Position numbers and translations under genes: made by a program. Below the pieces are notes generated by a model. It saw nothing but the letters and a program-made list of their open reading frames with translations. It was not told where the DNA came from and ran no database searches. A DNA stretch of 64,000 nucleotides from Dastarcus helophoroides (taxonomy: Eukaryota > Arthropoda > Insecta > Coleoptera > Bothrideridae), in contig CM053336.1 of assembly GCA_028583605.1 (NCBI GenBank), positions 24,661,004 to 24,725,003 of the forward strand, given 5' to 3'. Below are positions 1-11,395 of this stretch, one piece after another. Position 1 is the first letter of the stretch. Every line of letters begins with the position of its first letter.

Positions 1-339
1 ATTCAGAAACTAACATTTTTTTTATGAAACGTTATTTTACGTAAACCCCAATTTTTTATGTTCCAGAATCCACCTATCAAGCCTTGTCGCTGACATTTGA
101 AATCTTATATAATTTTTTGTGTATCCATAATGAAGGGTTAATTATGATTTATATATAGTGTCATCATTTCCAATGTCTCCGCTGGTTGCAACATATATTT
201 GAGGTTATGTTTGTGCACCTGTGCTTAAAATATTGATCAAGTAAGGAAAATACCTACACCTGATAAAAAATGACAGAACCACACTAGAATAGAAAATTAT
301 TTACACACGATCTGACTAGTGGAACCACGGCACTTGATA
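1..339. other. Anonymous non-coding sequence
   Basis: AT-rich sequence with no open frame that reads like a protein, no terminal repeats and no tandem structure that I can see. The first recognisable unit begins just to the right. Confidence 0.4.
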
Positions 340-690
340 AAAGGTGAATGGTGTATATTTTGAACAGGAGCAATTGGCCGACTTTTTGCAGACCGGAACC
401 AATCCCCAACAGTTAGTGAGAAATTGAAAGTTAGTTTATAAATTAAGCAGGGTCTGCAACGAAAGAACTGGAAAGGATTTTTATACTATTTTTTACGGAT
501 TTTAAGTAGAAATAATTTACAAAAGCTCCCACCACTTCAGGTTTGCTTTCAAAACTCATATTTGTAGTTTCATATGCAGCAAATCTCTTGTTTATTGCGT
601 GACCTTCTTTGAACGTGAAAAAATGTATGCAAAAGTGATTTTATTTTTAATTATTATAAGTGAAAACTGTCACGGTTGCATTATGGAACA
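340..690 (+). repeat. Interspersed repeat, uninterrupted paralogue of the copia target
   Basis: This segment matches the sequence on both sides of the copia element near 14-16 kb. Shared stretches include AATTGGNNGACTTTTT, GAGAAATTGANAGTT, a later CTCATANTTGTAG and a TTATTATAAGT end. The copy here has no insertion, so it shows roughly what the target looked like before copia inserted in the other copy. There are no coding traces, and the family type is unknown. Confidence 0.55.
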
Positions 691-1585
691 TACGACCTAT
701 TTTACAATTTTATGATTTGTAAGGGCGTGTAAAGTCAAGTTTTTTTTATACAAAAAAACGTCAATGCTTGACTAATAGGAGGAATGTTTCGATTCCGGTA
801 GCCATTATGTCTTCAGCTGCCGCAAATCACTGCGACTGTAGGAAATTAAGTTTCAATTAACTACGTCGTACTCGACGGTTTAAATTATGCCTGTGATTAA
901 AATCCTGAAATTTTCCGGTTTATGATTATTTATTTTGATGTGTTAGGGCCAGGGATTACTTTCATAAGAAAGAGTTAAAGCTTCTGCTCAGTTCGATCAA
1001 ACCGAGGAGGCACATGTAACCTTGGTATGTTCTTTTGGTCAATTCTACTCCAATCGGTGGAGTATATAATCGCAGAATTAAGTTTAAAGTTGATGCTTTC
1101 AAAAATAGGTTTCAAGTCGATGTTCCAGAATTTAGGCTTTTGATTTCTAATTGACGTCCTAAAATTATGCCTCAAAACTGCCTCCAAATTGGTGTCAGTA
1201 TTTTCCTAAGTTTGCTCGCCGATGCCGCCGTAGTTAAGTCGCCCAGACTCGCCCTCGTACTGCAACTTTTTAGGGAACTGCGTTCTTCATCCCTTGTTAT
1301 TCACCTACAGGCGAAGCGAAGCGAAATACCTAATCAAGGCTTCAGGCAGCAGCATTCAAGCTAAGACTTAGTTTACTTTTAGAGAAAATTAATTTTGGGT
1401 TTATTTGTGTTTAGCGTTTCGTTATTTTTGGCATTTCCTCTTTTTTTGGCTTGACTAGAATTTAATAAATAAATGTTACTGCAAACAGCTGACCTTCAGG
1501 CAGTTCCTCAATTTCTGTCTTTTATTAGTTTAATAGTCATTTGAATGGGAAAGTGCTTCGGGGGTTTTGAACCGACTGGTAAGCT
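691..1585. other. Anonymous non-coding sequence
   Basis: Mixed AT-rich sequence. Short open frames on both strands overlap each other and show no domain-like composition. A modest GC rise at 1190-1350 gives a 65-residue frame with no recognisable motif. I see no repeat unit or RNA gene. Confidence 0.35.
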
Positions 1586-1849
1586 GTGATTCTGAAAGTT
1601 GGTCGATACTCGTCATTTATTTGGAGTTTCAACTTTGTGAGCATAGCAACGGCGCAGTTTTACGATCCATGCAGTGAGCTCCCTCAGGTGGCGGATTCTT
1701 TGGGCAGCCTCGAGGGTTGGGTCGAGGCGTTCGAAAAAACAAGGGCTGCAGGCATCCCTTCTCCAACACTGATACGTTACACTCCCAAGCCGAATTCAGT
1801 ACTATCGTCATATACAACAAGTTCTACATACTATTGTTATTTGTTATAA
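1586..1849 (+). CDS. Possible coding fragment, unidentified
   Basis: This is an 87-codon open frame whose central part (from about residue 25, QFYDPCSELPQVADSLGSL onward for some 45 residues) has balanced amino-acid use and G/C-rich third positions, unlike the AT-rich surroundings. It contains no domain I recognise. The first 20 residues and the C-terminal Ser/Thr/Tyr-rich tail look like ordinary genomic sequence, so an exon, or a transposon-derived exon-like fragment, of about 150 bp is more likely than a complete small gene. An AG dinucleotide at the end of GGCGCAG could be an acceptor, but no good donor is obvious. A 63-residue frame on the other strand overlaps it and is proline- and cysteine-rich, less convincing. 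I cannot assign a function. Confidence 0.2.
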   Translation: MILKVGRYSSFIWSFNFVSIATAQFYDPCSELPQVADSLGSLEGWVEAFEKTRAAGIPSPTLIRYTPKPNSVLSSYTTSSTYYCYLL

Positions 1850-2529
1850 ATATTAAACAAAATTTCACATATAATAATTTGTAATCAATATTTAAATACT
1901 TCAAAATATTTCAGATAATTTTAGCTAATACTAAGTTCTTTTTTCTACTTGTTTGAGGCCAATATCCTTTATTCATTTTTGTAAATCATATTATGTACAA
2001 GTTAACCTCAATGTATCAGACATCTGCAAGTAGCAGGAATATTTCAAGACAAAATATTTGCTACCGCGGTGAGAATAAAAAGTTATTAAAATATAAATCT
2101 TCAATAGATACGAGTGGCCAAAAGAAGATTGCATAACAGTGGTTAATAGTTCATTTTTAATTTTCAAAATATTATCCGAGAAATTTGAGTCAAAATTTCT
2201 CAAAATTCGGTCACAAAAGAGTTTCTTTATTAAAGTTTGTATAAATATTCTACAAAATATGTTATTATTACTAGCAGAATAATAGTCTTGAGGAAATCTT
2301 ATCATCAATTAGTTGTAAAATGTTTGGCTGCGTTTGGCTGGTTAGTGATATTTTGATTTTTGCTAGGATTATTTTTATTTAAACATATTTCATATATATA
2401 CTTGTTACTGTTTTTGTTATGGACCAATATGTGCATGAAAGGTGGTAAGTGTAGTTTGTTCCGAAATGGCCTTATTAAAACGTTTTCTTGGTAAGTTGTT
2501 ACGGTTTAAATTTTCACTAGAAATCGTGC
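1850..2529. other. Anonymous AT-rich sequence
   Basis: No repeat, RNA gene or coding trace is visible. The 105-residue minus-strand frame across 1991-2308 is rich in Ile, Phe, Asn and Lys, as expected from translating AT-rich DNA. Confidence 0.35.
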
Positions 2530-3240
2530 TTGTGGCTAGGCTACCAAACATACAGCTGTTGGTTTTGTAAGTGGTGGTATATCTTCTGTCAGTCTTGGTC
2601 TGGGGGAAATCGGCCATCTTCTCTCTTGTTGTTCACTTGGGTGTCATCCTTCTCAAGGAGAGGTTACAGAGTTTCTCGAGTGGATTTTCGATGTTTTTCC
2701 TATGAGGAATTTACTGTAACCCATCTTCGGACCGTCTGGGGCGATTGTATTTCATGGTGTTACTGGGTGAGGACGAAAGCCTCAGATGGTTCAGGTTTTT
2801 GCGGAATAAGCAGGAAGGTGCTCCCCAAGCACGCGGCAGAGCCGACCAATGATCAAGGTATGAGCATGTGCCCCTCAGTCCTCGGTATTTGAAGGGTTAA
2901 TCCTATTTTCTTTATCTTTATAGGCTCTTTCTGTTGAGATCCTTGTCAGTTTGATTTTGGGATCCTTATCAGCTTTATATAAAGATCCTTGTCATCTTTA
3001 TTTTGGATTAATCTCTGATTTCGCAATCACGACCTGTATAGTGACACGAGGAGTTCCAAAGGAGTAATTGTCTCGTGGAAGATCTTCACTTCGATGAAGT
3101 GAGTTCTTGTGAAACCTACTCAGTGGCCGCACGAAGTACAAGCATCCACGTCGATCTGGGACCCTTCGCGACGATCACTTTAGTACCCATTTTTCATATT
3201 ATTACCTGGGAAGTCACTTACTCCCACCAATGTAATTGTC
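2530..3240. other. GC-elevated stretch, possible decayed retroelement or exon debris
   Basis: Base composition is clearly less AT-rich than on either side. A 120-codon plus-strand frame opens it, rich in Trp, Cys and Ser with no recognisable fold. An alternative frame gives the short peptide GEDESLRWFRFLRNKQEGAP, which looks more protein-like but is broken by stops. After about 2,890 there are three spaced GATCCTTNTCA motifs (around 2,938, 2,960 and 2,985), a weak internal tandem. I could not tie this to a named family. Confidence 0.2.
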
Positions 3241-3759
3241 TTTTAATATCAGTAATTCCATTTTTCTCATTATTTTTTTTTTTGGTTCTAAAGCATTAAG
3301 TAGTTAATTAGTTCTTTTCCTGCTCTTTGTCAATTATCTTACCCGATATTAGTGTCCTTCAGGTCTGATTTTCAAATCCTAGTTGCCATAACTCATATAG
3401 TTCATTAATTTTCGCCTGCTCTTTTTTATGCTAAGACGTAACAGGAATTTAATATTTATATTCATGAATAGAGTACTTTAAATATAGGGCAAAGGTAAAG
3501 TTCACCAGCCTTTGTAAGGAATTGTACGGAACAAAGTGCGCACTTTCTTTCACATTAACAGAGTGTCAATAATTTTAACCTAAGATCGAAATAGGAAATT
3601 TTGTGGGAGGTACACTCACCTCATTGTGTGCGTATATTGTTAATTAAAAAAAAAAGTGCAATTCACTTGATCTTATTCTGCCTTTGAAATACTTTGTTTT
3701 ATTGGTTCTAAGAATTATTTTCCTGCCTGTCTAAATTGTAAGGTTAAAACATAGACGCT

Positions 3760-4536
<777 letters not shown>

Positions 4537-4604
4537 AATTTGTGACTGTAATTTCCACAGTTACCTCATAAATGACCCAGTTGTCAAAATTGCAGTCACA
4601 ATTT
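4537..4604. repeat. Short inverted repeat (hairpin)
   Basis: The left arm TTGTGACTGTAATT and right arm AATTGCAGTCACAA are complementary at 13 of 14 positions around a loop of about 32 bp that contains CCACAGTTACC. It could be the core of a small MITE or simply a chance palindrome. No target duplication was found. Confidence 0.45.
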
Positions 4605-5164
4605 GTGAATAATAAATGCATATAAGTGCTTTTTAAACAAAGTAGTATTTTTATTTTTTAGTTATTAATACGAAATATCATAGAATATCGTTCAAAATGG
4701 TTCAAAAGGCTTATTTTTTGGTAAATAAATAACTAAATAAACAGATAAGAGCAATGAAATTAGCGGCAGAGTGATTTGTTGAATTTCAGTGAGTTTATTA
4801 TTTTTATTTCTACATACTTAATTGGTCTATACTTTTATTTTTAGTTGTGTCTAATATTTTCCATTTTCCTTCTAAGTATAGGTTAATAAATTATATCAAA
4901 TAGAATATTTTTGTCATTTTAAGCATTGCCAATACATCGAAACGCATCTTGGTAAAGTTGGCCCAGGTTTCTGACGTCATCATCATCATCAGCGTGTAGG
5001 CCATGTTATCTCGAACGCTTCGGTTGGGTGGTGTGACTTTTCGGAAAGCGGTTTCGCAGCTGGGGAAACGCCTTTCACTTTTCCTATTTTATTTCAATTT
5101 TATATTGGTTTGTGTAATTTTCGGCACTATCGGAATACCTTTACGAATTGCTAATTTTTAACTA
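4605..5164. other. Anonymous sequence with a short (CAT)n run
   Basis: A CATCATCATCATCAG run lies at about 4,977-4,992, followed by about 70 bp of GC-richer sequence (GTAGGCCATG...). No coding trace or repeat family was recognised. Confidence 0.3.
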
Positions 5165-5261
5165 TATTATAAATAATTGACATTTCCAACCATTACTTTC
5201 TGAAATTTTTTAATATTCATAACTATCGAACTTTAAGTAAACTATTAAATAATGTTTTGAT

Positions 5262-5325
5262 AAAAATTTGCTAACACCAGACCAGGTTTCGCATTACCGC
5301 ATCATTAGCAATTTGTTTAGTTGTT
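5262..5325 (-). ncRNA. Degenerate hammerhead-ribozyme-like motif in Penelope terminal repeat
   Basis: Read on the minus strand, the segment runs CTAATGA, then TGCGGTAATGC (a GC-closed hairpin), then GAAAC, then CTGGTC. That is the order and spacing of a hammerhead core: catalytic loop, stem II, GAAA, short stem III, cleavage-site C. The first loop has A in place of the essential G of CTGA, so this copy is probably inactive. The homologous copy near 26.24 kb keeps CGATGA but has lost the G of GAAA, so together they suggest an ancestral intact motif. Confidence 0.35.
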
Positions 5326-5410
5326 ATTATGCTAAAAGCTTGATGGGTCACAGACTTCTACGAATATTCCGCCTAATCCGAATTCTCGTCCAAAGCTGAT
5401 AAAAAACAAT

Positions 5411-5700
5411 TCACGACTTGATAAATCTCGTATTTATAAATTGAATTTTTCTGAGTGTAATGCTGTCTACATAGGTCAGACATTAGGTACAGTGAACATC
5501 TTGCTGCCTTCAGAAATAAACATCCAGAGATATTAATTTTGCAGAGCATCTATTAGAAATACAACATAAACTTACATGCGCGAACACAGTAGAAGTATTA
5601 CATATTTGTGTTAACACTAAAAAACCTAATTTTTTGGAAGCTATAGAAATTCACAAATATTTAAAATCTGGTCAATTTACAAATTTACACTTATGAACGA
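5411..5700 (+). pseudogene. GIY-YIG endonuclease domain of a Penelope-like element (broken)
   Basis: Penelope-like elements carry a C-terminal GIY-YIG nuclease that nicks the target for reverse transcription. One frame reads KSRIYKLNFSECNAVYIGQT, corresponding to the family's G-I-Y and Y-I-G-Q-T strands with the first Gly replaced by Arg. After a frameshift come EHLAAFRNKHPE, then FAEHLLE, then NTVEVLHICVNTKKPNFLEA followed by IEIHKY. That tail includes the conserved acidic residue of the nuclease fold. At least two frameshifts and the loss of the Arg-containing helix before EHLAAF mean it cannot be functional. Stops follow shortly after, and the downstream inverted terminal repeat begins within 30 bp. 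Confidence 0.75.
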
Positions 5701-5800
5701 GCAGCTTGATCTTCTGAACACACCTCTAATTGAAGATTTGGACGGGAATTCGTTTTAGACGGAATTTTCCTAGGAGTCTGTGATCCATGAAGCATTTATC

Positions 5801-6256
5801 CTTGACAACAAGCTAAAAAGCTGTTTACAATACATCAAGGCACTTAATTGATTCTCATTGGGCAAGTGCTCAAAGCTTTAAATTGAATGCTGAAATATTA
5901 CCAAAATCGAGAATGATTTTAAGAAATATCATTTGAAAATATCACAGCATCGCTCACAGCCAAAACTTCTAAAAGTAACTAGTTCTTGTTTTTGCCACTC
6001 CGCGGGACTGATCATAATGCGTAATGTGAAGATGTGTGTTTAACCTAACTAACTGTTATTATACCTTTGTCTGCTGCCTGTGTGATATTGTGGGAACAAG
6101 ATTTTATTTTAATACCACATGCCTCATTTTGAATTTACCTTTTCCCGAAATTTGCCAACGTTTTTTATTTCTGATGTAGTTAGCTTTTAACTCATATATT
6201 GTAGGCCTGCGGAAAGTTATCAAGCGAGTTAAACTCTTAATTCACTAAGAAGTTAT
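5801..6256. other. Anonymous sequence right of the Penelope remnant
   Basis: Moderately AT-rich, with no coding frame of note and no repeat recognised elsewhere in the window. Confidence 0.3.
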
Positions 6257-6318
6257 GGCAGCAACGGGTAGTAGGGTTGCTTCGTGCATGATATGACGTG
6301 AGTTCAATCCCCGCTGCC
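6257..6318 (+). repeat. tRNA-like sequence, probable SINE head
   Basis: The segment begins GGCAGC and ends GCTGCC, a perfect 6-bp acceptor-like pairing about 50 bp apart. Just before the 3' strand it has GAGTTCAATCCCC, close to the RNA polymerase III B-box consensus GGTTCRANTCC. A weak A-box-like AACGGGTAGTAGGG lies at the expected place. The length (62 nt) and poor internal arms argue against a working tRNA. A tRNA-derived SINE 5' end is the better reading. No 3' tail boundary was found. Confidence 0.3.
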
Positions 6319-6655
6319 GATTAGGCAATTTGTAATTCCATTATTACTCGTCCATAGCATTATTGTTAATATTAAAGCACGTTGGTAACTCGAATTAGCG
6401 TGATGGTGACACCAAACCGTAAGTTTTCCCCTATCATAAATCGCTCAACGTGTCTAAAAATGTGTTCATTTCAAAAGAAGTACAAATGACCAAAATAAAA
6501 TCTTCAAATACTCTTATAATTAGCCGTGCTTGCGTGAAAACCAGGGCTTCTAACCGGAAACCGAAAAAAAAAAAACATTACTTTTGTCGGATCGAAAATC
6601 GGAAGAGAACTGTAAAAAAAGAACGGGATATTTCGGTTCAATGTGTATACAATTT
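6319..6655. other. Anonymous sequence
   Basis: Possibly the body of the SINE to its left, but no second copy was seen in the window to confirm this. The 72-codon plus-strand frame here is Lys/Arg-rich AT-driven sequence and I do not regard it as a gene. Confidence 0.25.
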
Positions 6656-8110
6656 TTATTTTAGCTAATGTTTGGTGTTTTTTCTTAGAAATTTTCATCT
6701 CTTTTTCAAATTTTTTTACAAATTCATGCAACTATAATCTCAAAATTACAAGTTTACTTTTAATCTCATTTTTTTTGTTGTAAAAGTTAAATCAGAAACT
6801 AACAATGTTCCAGTCAGATTAAATTTAGAACTTTATAACTTAAATACTTCTATTTCAAAATTGCACGTTCTTTTTTGAAATTTGGATTTTTATCAACATT
6901 TTCTAAAATATTTCATTTCCTTTTCTAAAATTTGAAATTTAAAATAAAACTTTTATGTTCTATTTTAAATTTGGACCTAAATAGTGGCGTCTCTTTCACT
7001 GAAACACCGCTTCCGAAAAATCCTCGTTTGATTTAGAAAATCTAATTTTTTTATTATTAATATTAATACAAAATCTCAAAAAGGTGTCCATGTTTTTAGC
7101 AAAAAAATTAACATTTTTGAAAAAGCTACATTTGGAGGAAAAAGGAATTAAATTTAGGGAAAACAATTATTTTTTAAATTTCGACTTTAATCTTATGATT
7201 TAGAGTATTGGAAATTTTTGACCTTTTAATCAAAAAATTAAATATTCGTGTTTTTAACGAAATTTCAAGTTTAAGGAATAAATTTTCAATTTCTTTAAGT
7301 TTCAGTTTCAACTCGTAATTTGGAGAAAAATGCCTATATTCAAACAATAAATTCCACATCCAGGAAAAGAGGTTTAGTTAAACAATACAAAAAGAACAAG
7401 TTTACATTTCAAAATAAAGCTAAATTTATTATCAAACACTTTTTGAAAAATTTTGCTATTTCTATAAACTTTAAGGTTTTCAGCAAGATTTCCACAAAAA
7501 ATTAAATATTTAAATTTAAGCGCAATATTTTTAAAATGAGGCAGAAATTTTAAGCACTTTTTTAAATTAAATTTGAAGTTTTTTTTTTAAATTTTGATTG
7601 TTTTTCTTGATTTAAAACTTAAAATTTTCATTTTCTAGTTTGCTCCTTTTATTTTTGTTATTTTAAAAGACAAGGGCAAAAACGTAAGAATTAATTTTTT
7701 TGGAAAAAGCCAGTCCAAGTTAAAAAAACTTCGATAGTAAACCAAAATCACAAATAGAGTCTCTTAAATTTTCGAATTTACCTGGCACATTTTTTATATT
7801 CTAGAAATTTATAACTCTTGGGTAAATAATTTAAGATTTTTATAAAAATTCTGAATTTTCATATGAAACTTTTAAACACGGAGATTCCGATTTATTTTTA
7901 TACAAAGGTAAGGTTATTTTAAAACTTAAGAAAGCCAAAATTTAGCGTTTAAGCTTAAAATCTCTAAGTTCGAAAAATAGAGAATATTTTCTTTAAATTT
8001 TAAGCGGTACCGGATAAATCATATAATGTAATGATAAAGAATGAAACAATCAGACATTTCCTAAATAATTTAAGAAAATCAGTTTCTATTTTAAATAAAA
8101 GCTTGTAAAA
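6656..8110. repeat. AT-rich degenerate repeat block
   Basis: Dominated by phrases such as AAATTTTCAT, TTTTTGAAA and AAATTTCGAC at irregular spacing. This is the same vocabulary as the much longer arrays at 20-46 kb, but more diverged and without clear strand bias. All short open frames inside are Lys/Asn/Phe/Ile-rich products of composition. Confidence 0.5.
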
Positions 8111-8855
8111 AATTTAGAAATGTGTTCCCCGGAACTGAGTCGAAAACCAGGAAAAAGGCTATTTTTGTTGAATTAAAAACTGAAACAGAACCGATATTCC
8201 TTTTTCCCGGAACCACCAAAATCCTTGATACTAGTTTATGGTAACGACAGTGCCCGAAATTAAGTTAAAAATCGTTTTGAAATTATATATAAACGTTGAG
8301 TTGTGACACATGTCTCTGTTACTGTAATTGAGTTTAATTTTAAATAGAAAAATATGCATGTTATAAGCGTATTAAAGCAACTTATGTTCAATTATAATTG
8401 CAAAATTTTTGCTCAAAAATAAAAAAATAACAAAGAACCAAATAAAAAAATCTAAAACCTGAGTGAAACGAAGATAATTATTTTGGTCACAGGTCGCGGG
8501 GACACTAGATAACTTTGCCTATATCAATTTTTTGTACGGTTACACATAAAGTTATAATAGGAAAAAAAGCCACTATTATAGGACATAACACCATGAATCT
8601 TTTATCTTCCCTTGCTCATTTCAATAAAAGACAAATAGCTTTTGGGATTGTCACAAATGCTATTTTGAATGTTTGATATATCCTCATATTATGGTAATGT
8701 TGTGATTAGATATTTAATATATTTATTTGATTAAATAGGTCGAAGGCCTAATTTTGGTTAACAATTTGATTTTAATACAAACTAATTAAATAAGTTTGAG
8801 AAAAAATCAAGAATGCTAAGCAACTTACTGACATTTACAGCTTATTTTTCTGAAA
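8111..8855. other. Anonymous AT-rich sequence
   Basis: No coding trace, RNA gene or repeat match recognised. The mariner terminal repeat begins at its right edge. Confidence 0.3.
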
Positions 8856-9719
8856 TACTAGGGTAAATCAAATATACACGGAAATTTCTATCATGTCGCC
8901 ATGAGGGCATCGGGAGTCTGCACATACTCTTAGACATGTTTGGTGGAAATATCATGTGACTTCCTGCTCTCAAGCAAATTCTGTTCTCGCTGTTCGTTAG
9001 TTGTTAATACAATGAGTGAGCAAGAGATTCATCAGCACGTTGCCCACCTCATTATCATTAAATTTCTTACCCTTGAAGGTGTAATCTTCGTCGAAATTCT
9101 TCGTAGACTAAAAGCATAATATGGAATTACTTGTTTGAAGAAAACTCAAGTGTATGAATGATACAAACATTTTTTAAAAGAACGGACTGCAACAGTGTTT
9201 TATGATTTTTAAAGGAATTGTGCTTGTCGATTTTCTGCATAATATATTACGGTTAATGCTGCCTATTAATATCATATATTGCATGATACAAAACGTGCAT
9301 ATCTGCGGAAAGGTTGCGAATTTTTGGTCAAAAATCTGATTTTGTTTCACGACTATGGCCACCCCCAATCAGACAATCTAGAGCATTAAAAATTAGAGAA
9401 AATGCATTACGCTATATTGGAACACCTTTCTTTCAGTTCCGACTTATCACCATGCGATTATCATATGTTTGGACTACTGAAAGAAGTTCTAGGAGGTGAT
9501 GATGCTGCTGTTGAGACATTTGTACGCAATTGGCTGCAAACGCGTCTCCCTTAGTTTTATGATGATAGCAGTAAAAAACTTCCAATCCGTTGGGAAAAAT
9601 GAATCACAAAATTAGCTGATTATGTAAAAAAATAGTTAATAACCTTCATATACGTATATTGTACCAATTAATTTTATTTTAAAAAACAAATTTCTGTTCA
9701 TATTTAATTTACCTTCGTA
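8856..9719 (+). mobile_element. Internally deleted mariner-family DNA transposon
   Basis: Both terminal inverted repeats are visible. The left end (8856-8887) and the reverse complement of the right end (9688-9719) agree at about 25 of 32 positions, sharing GGTAAAT, AAATAT and GAAATTT at the same offsets. Both ends begin with TA, the mariner target dinucleotide. Inside is a degraded transposase on the plus strand. The total length of 864 bp is well under the ~1.3 kb of full elements, because the middle of the transposase is missing. The element is non-autonomous. Confidence 0.85.
9012..9635 (+). pseudogene. Mariner transposase, decayed and internally deleted
   Basis: The transposase would cut and paste the element at TA sites. 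The N-terminus starts MSEQEIHQHVAHLIIIKFL and continues with a helix-turn-helix-like part (EILRRLKA, KKTQVYEWYKHFLKERTA). The reading then jumps to the catalytic half, showing that the linker and the first catalytic Asp region are deleted. In the remaining half, FHDYGHPQSDNL corresponds to the second catalytic Asp motif (usually HDNARPH), and LSPCDYHMFGLLKEVLGG holds the third Asp, typical of DD34D mariners. The frame then runs VETFVRNWLQTR and KKLPIRWEK to LADYVKK and a stop. Several in-frame stops and at least two frameshifts interrupt it. Confidence 0.85.
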
Positions 9720-11395
9720 TAAGGCTACTGTTGACTAATATCATAATTCTCTGATATTAGGAACTACAATAATACCTGTGTTACCGGCTACCTTTTAGCA
9801 CCGTTCGCCTGAAATAATGAACAGTTTTAATTTTCTAAGAATTTAGGATAGATATTTCCGTTCCTACAGACCAAGAAGACTATAATAAGGAGGGAAAACT
9901 TGTATGGAAGGGGTAGGCCCAAAAACGTGGTGCAATGATGAAGTGGTGGGATTGGAAATTGTGCAAAATTACAATTTAGCGTCTCTGCGCATATCCTTGC
10001 TAGTGACTTTTTTTGCTTGTGGCCAACCTGTTAATGTTTTTGTTTTCATTCTTGATCTGTCAACTTTGGAGGTTATTTGAGTTCAAAAAGACTTTAAATT
10101 TGCTTTATTTTTGGGATTTGTATCTCGTAAAAGCGATAATAATAAAGAAACGATCCACAGCATTACTTTATATAGCAGCAGCTGTTTATTGTCATATTTA
10201 AAGATGGTGAGAGGTTAAACTTTGATGATGGGCAAGACCTTGATTATTGGAATAAAGAACTTTAGACATAATGAATCAGAAATTTCAAGAAAACTATCGG
10301 CAATAGCGACGGTTTTTAAGAATCATATGTTGTAAGCTTATTTCAATTTAATTGAAGCCTGAAGATTTCCTAAAATTACATGGAGTTTTCAACGGGTGAA
10401 AAATTAGTAACAGCTCCAAGATTTCGAGTGGCAGAAGTTTAATACATCTTTTTTATGTTGGTGGGTAAACTATTTTTTTATTTATACATGTGCATGCAGA
10501 GCTATTTATGAAGTTGGAATGAATAGAAGTTGACGGCAGATAGGAGATATTTTGCAGTGGCGATAAGTGCCAGTGGACATTCCTGTACAACATCATCACT
10601 TATAAAGTGTTTTGTTACTAGCTTATAATTTTATTGTGATTTGCATTATCCATATGTTCTTTTCATTTAATTACCATTTTTTAGTGCCTGAGTCGAAATA
10701 AAACTTGTATTTATTAGTAAATAAATGAAATAAAGAAACAAGCTTGCTGTGACCAAATAAGAGAGTACTTTCAGCAGACCTGCAGATGAGGGAACAAATG
10801 ATGTCATTATTCTTAGTATTCTACATGATCGGTGAAACATTTTTCACACCAATGTACCTATTATGAAACAATCAGAAAGTTTTATAATCAAGTTAAACTA
10901 CTGAATGGACAGAGGTTGGTGATAATATAATAAACGTGTTATAATAATTTGTAATAACTAGGTGGCTTAGTTGCTAAAAATACATCTGCAAAATTTTTTG
11001 TTAAGAAAATAAAAAACTGTTTTTTAAATAGAAAATAAATTTTTATTTTTCCAAAAGCTTTGAATTTATATGCATAATAATATTATTTGTATAATCCTTG
11101 TAGTTCATATTTGCGATACTTGAGAGAAAAAAAAACGGATTTAATAGGACTTTTAAGAGTGTAGACTTTCATATTGATTCGTTACAAGCGAAAGTTTGTA
11201 ATAAACAAGTATATTCTGAACGGCAATTACTTTATTTCAAATAGATTCATCAGGTGTTATGGCATCAGGAGTTAGTGAAATAAAATAAAATTTAACAGTA
11301 GGTATATAATTCTACTTTTTATTAAATAATAGAGGAGCAATGAAGAATATTATTACAAACTGTTGTTTTATTTTAAAAAAAATCGGTGCTTTCAT
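9720..11395. other. Anonymous AT-rich sequence
   Basis: No transposon ends, RNA genes or convincing coding frames. The stretch 9,840-10,260 is slightly less AT-rich and gives a 62-codon hydrophobic plus-strand frame without recognisable features. Confidence 0.3.

Larger units (their letters stand above)
5165..5800 (+). mobile_element. Penelope-like element remnant (3' end with terminal repeat)
   Basis: This is the degraded 3' end of a Penelope-like retroelement. The middle encodes a GIY-YIG endonuclease remnant on the plus strand. It is flanked by an inverted repeat of about 63 bp: 5338-5399 is the reverse complement of 5730-5793 with scattered mismatches (both include TCACAGACT or its complement and the GAATTC block). 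The left part (5165-5399) matches a second copy near 26.1-26.35 kb. Inverted, LTR-like ends and a C-terminal GIY-YIG domain are hallmarks of this class. The reverse transcriptase region is absent, so this is a 5'-truncated, dead copy. Confidence 0.75.
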
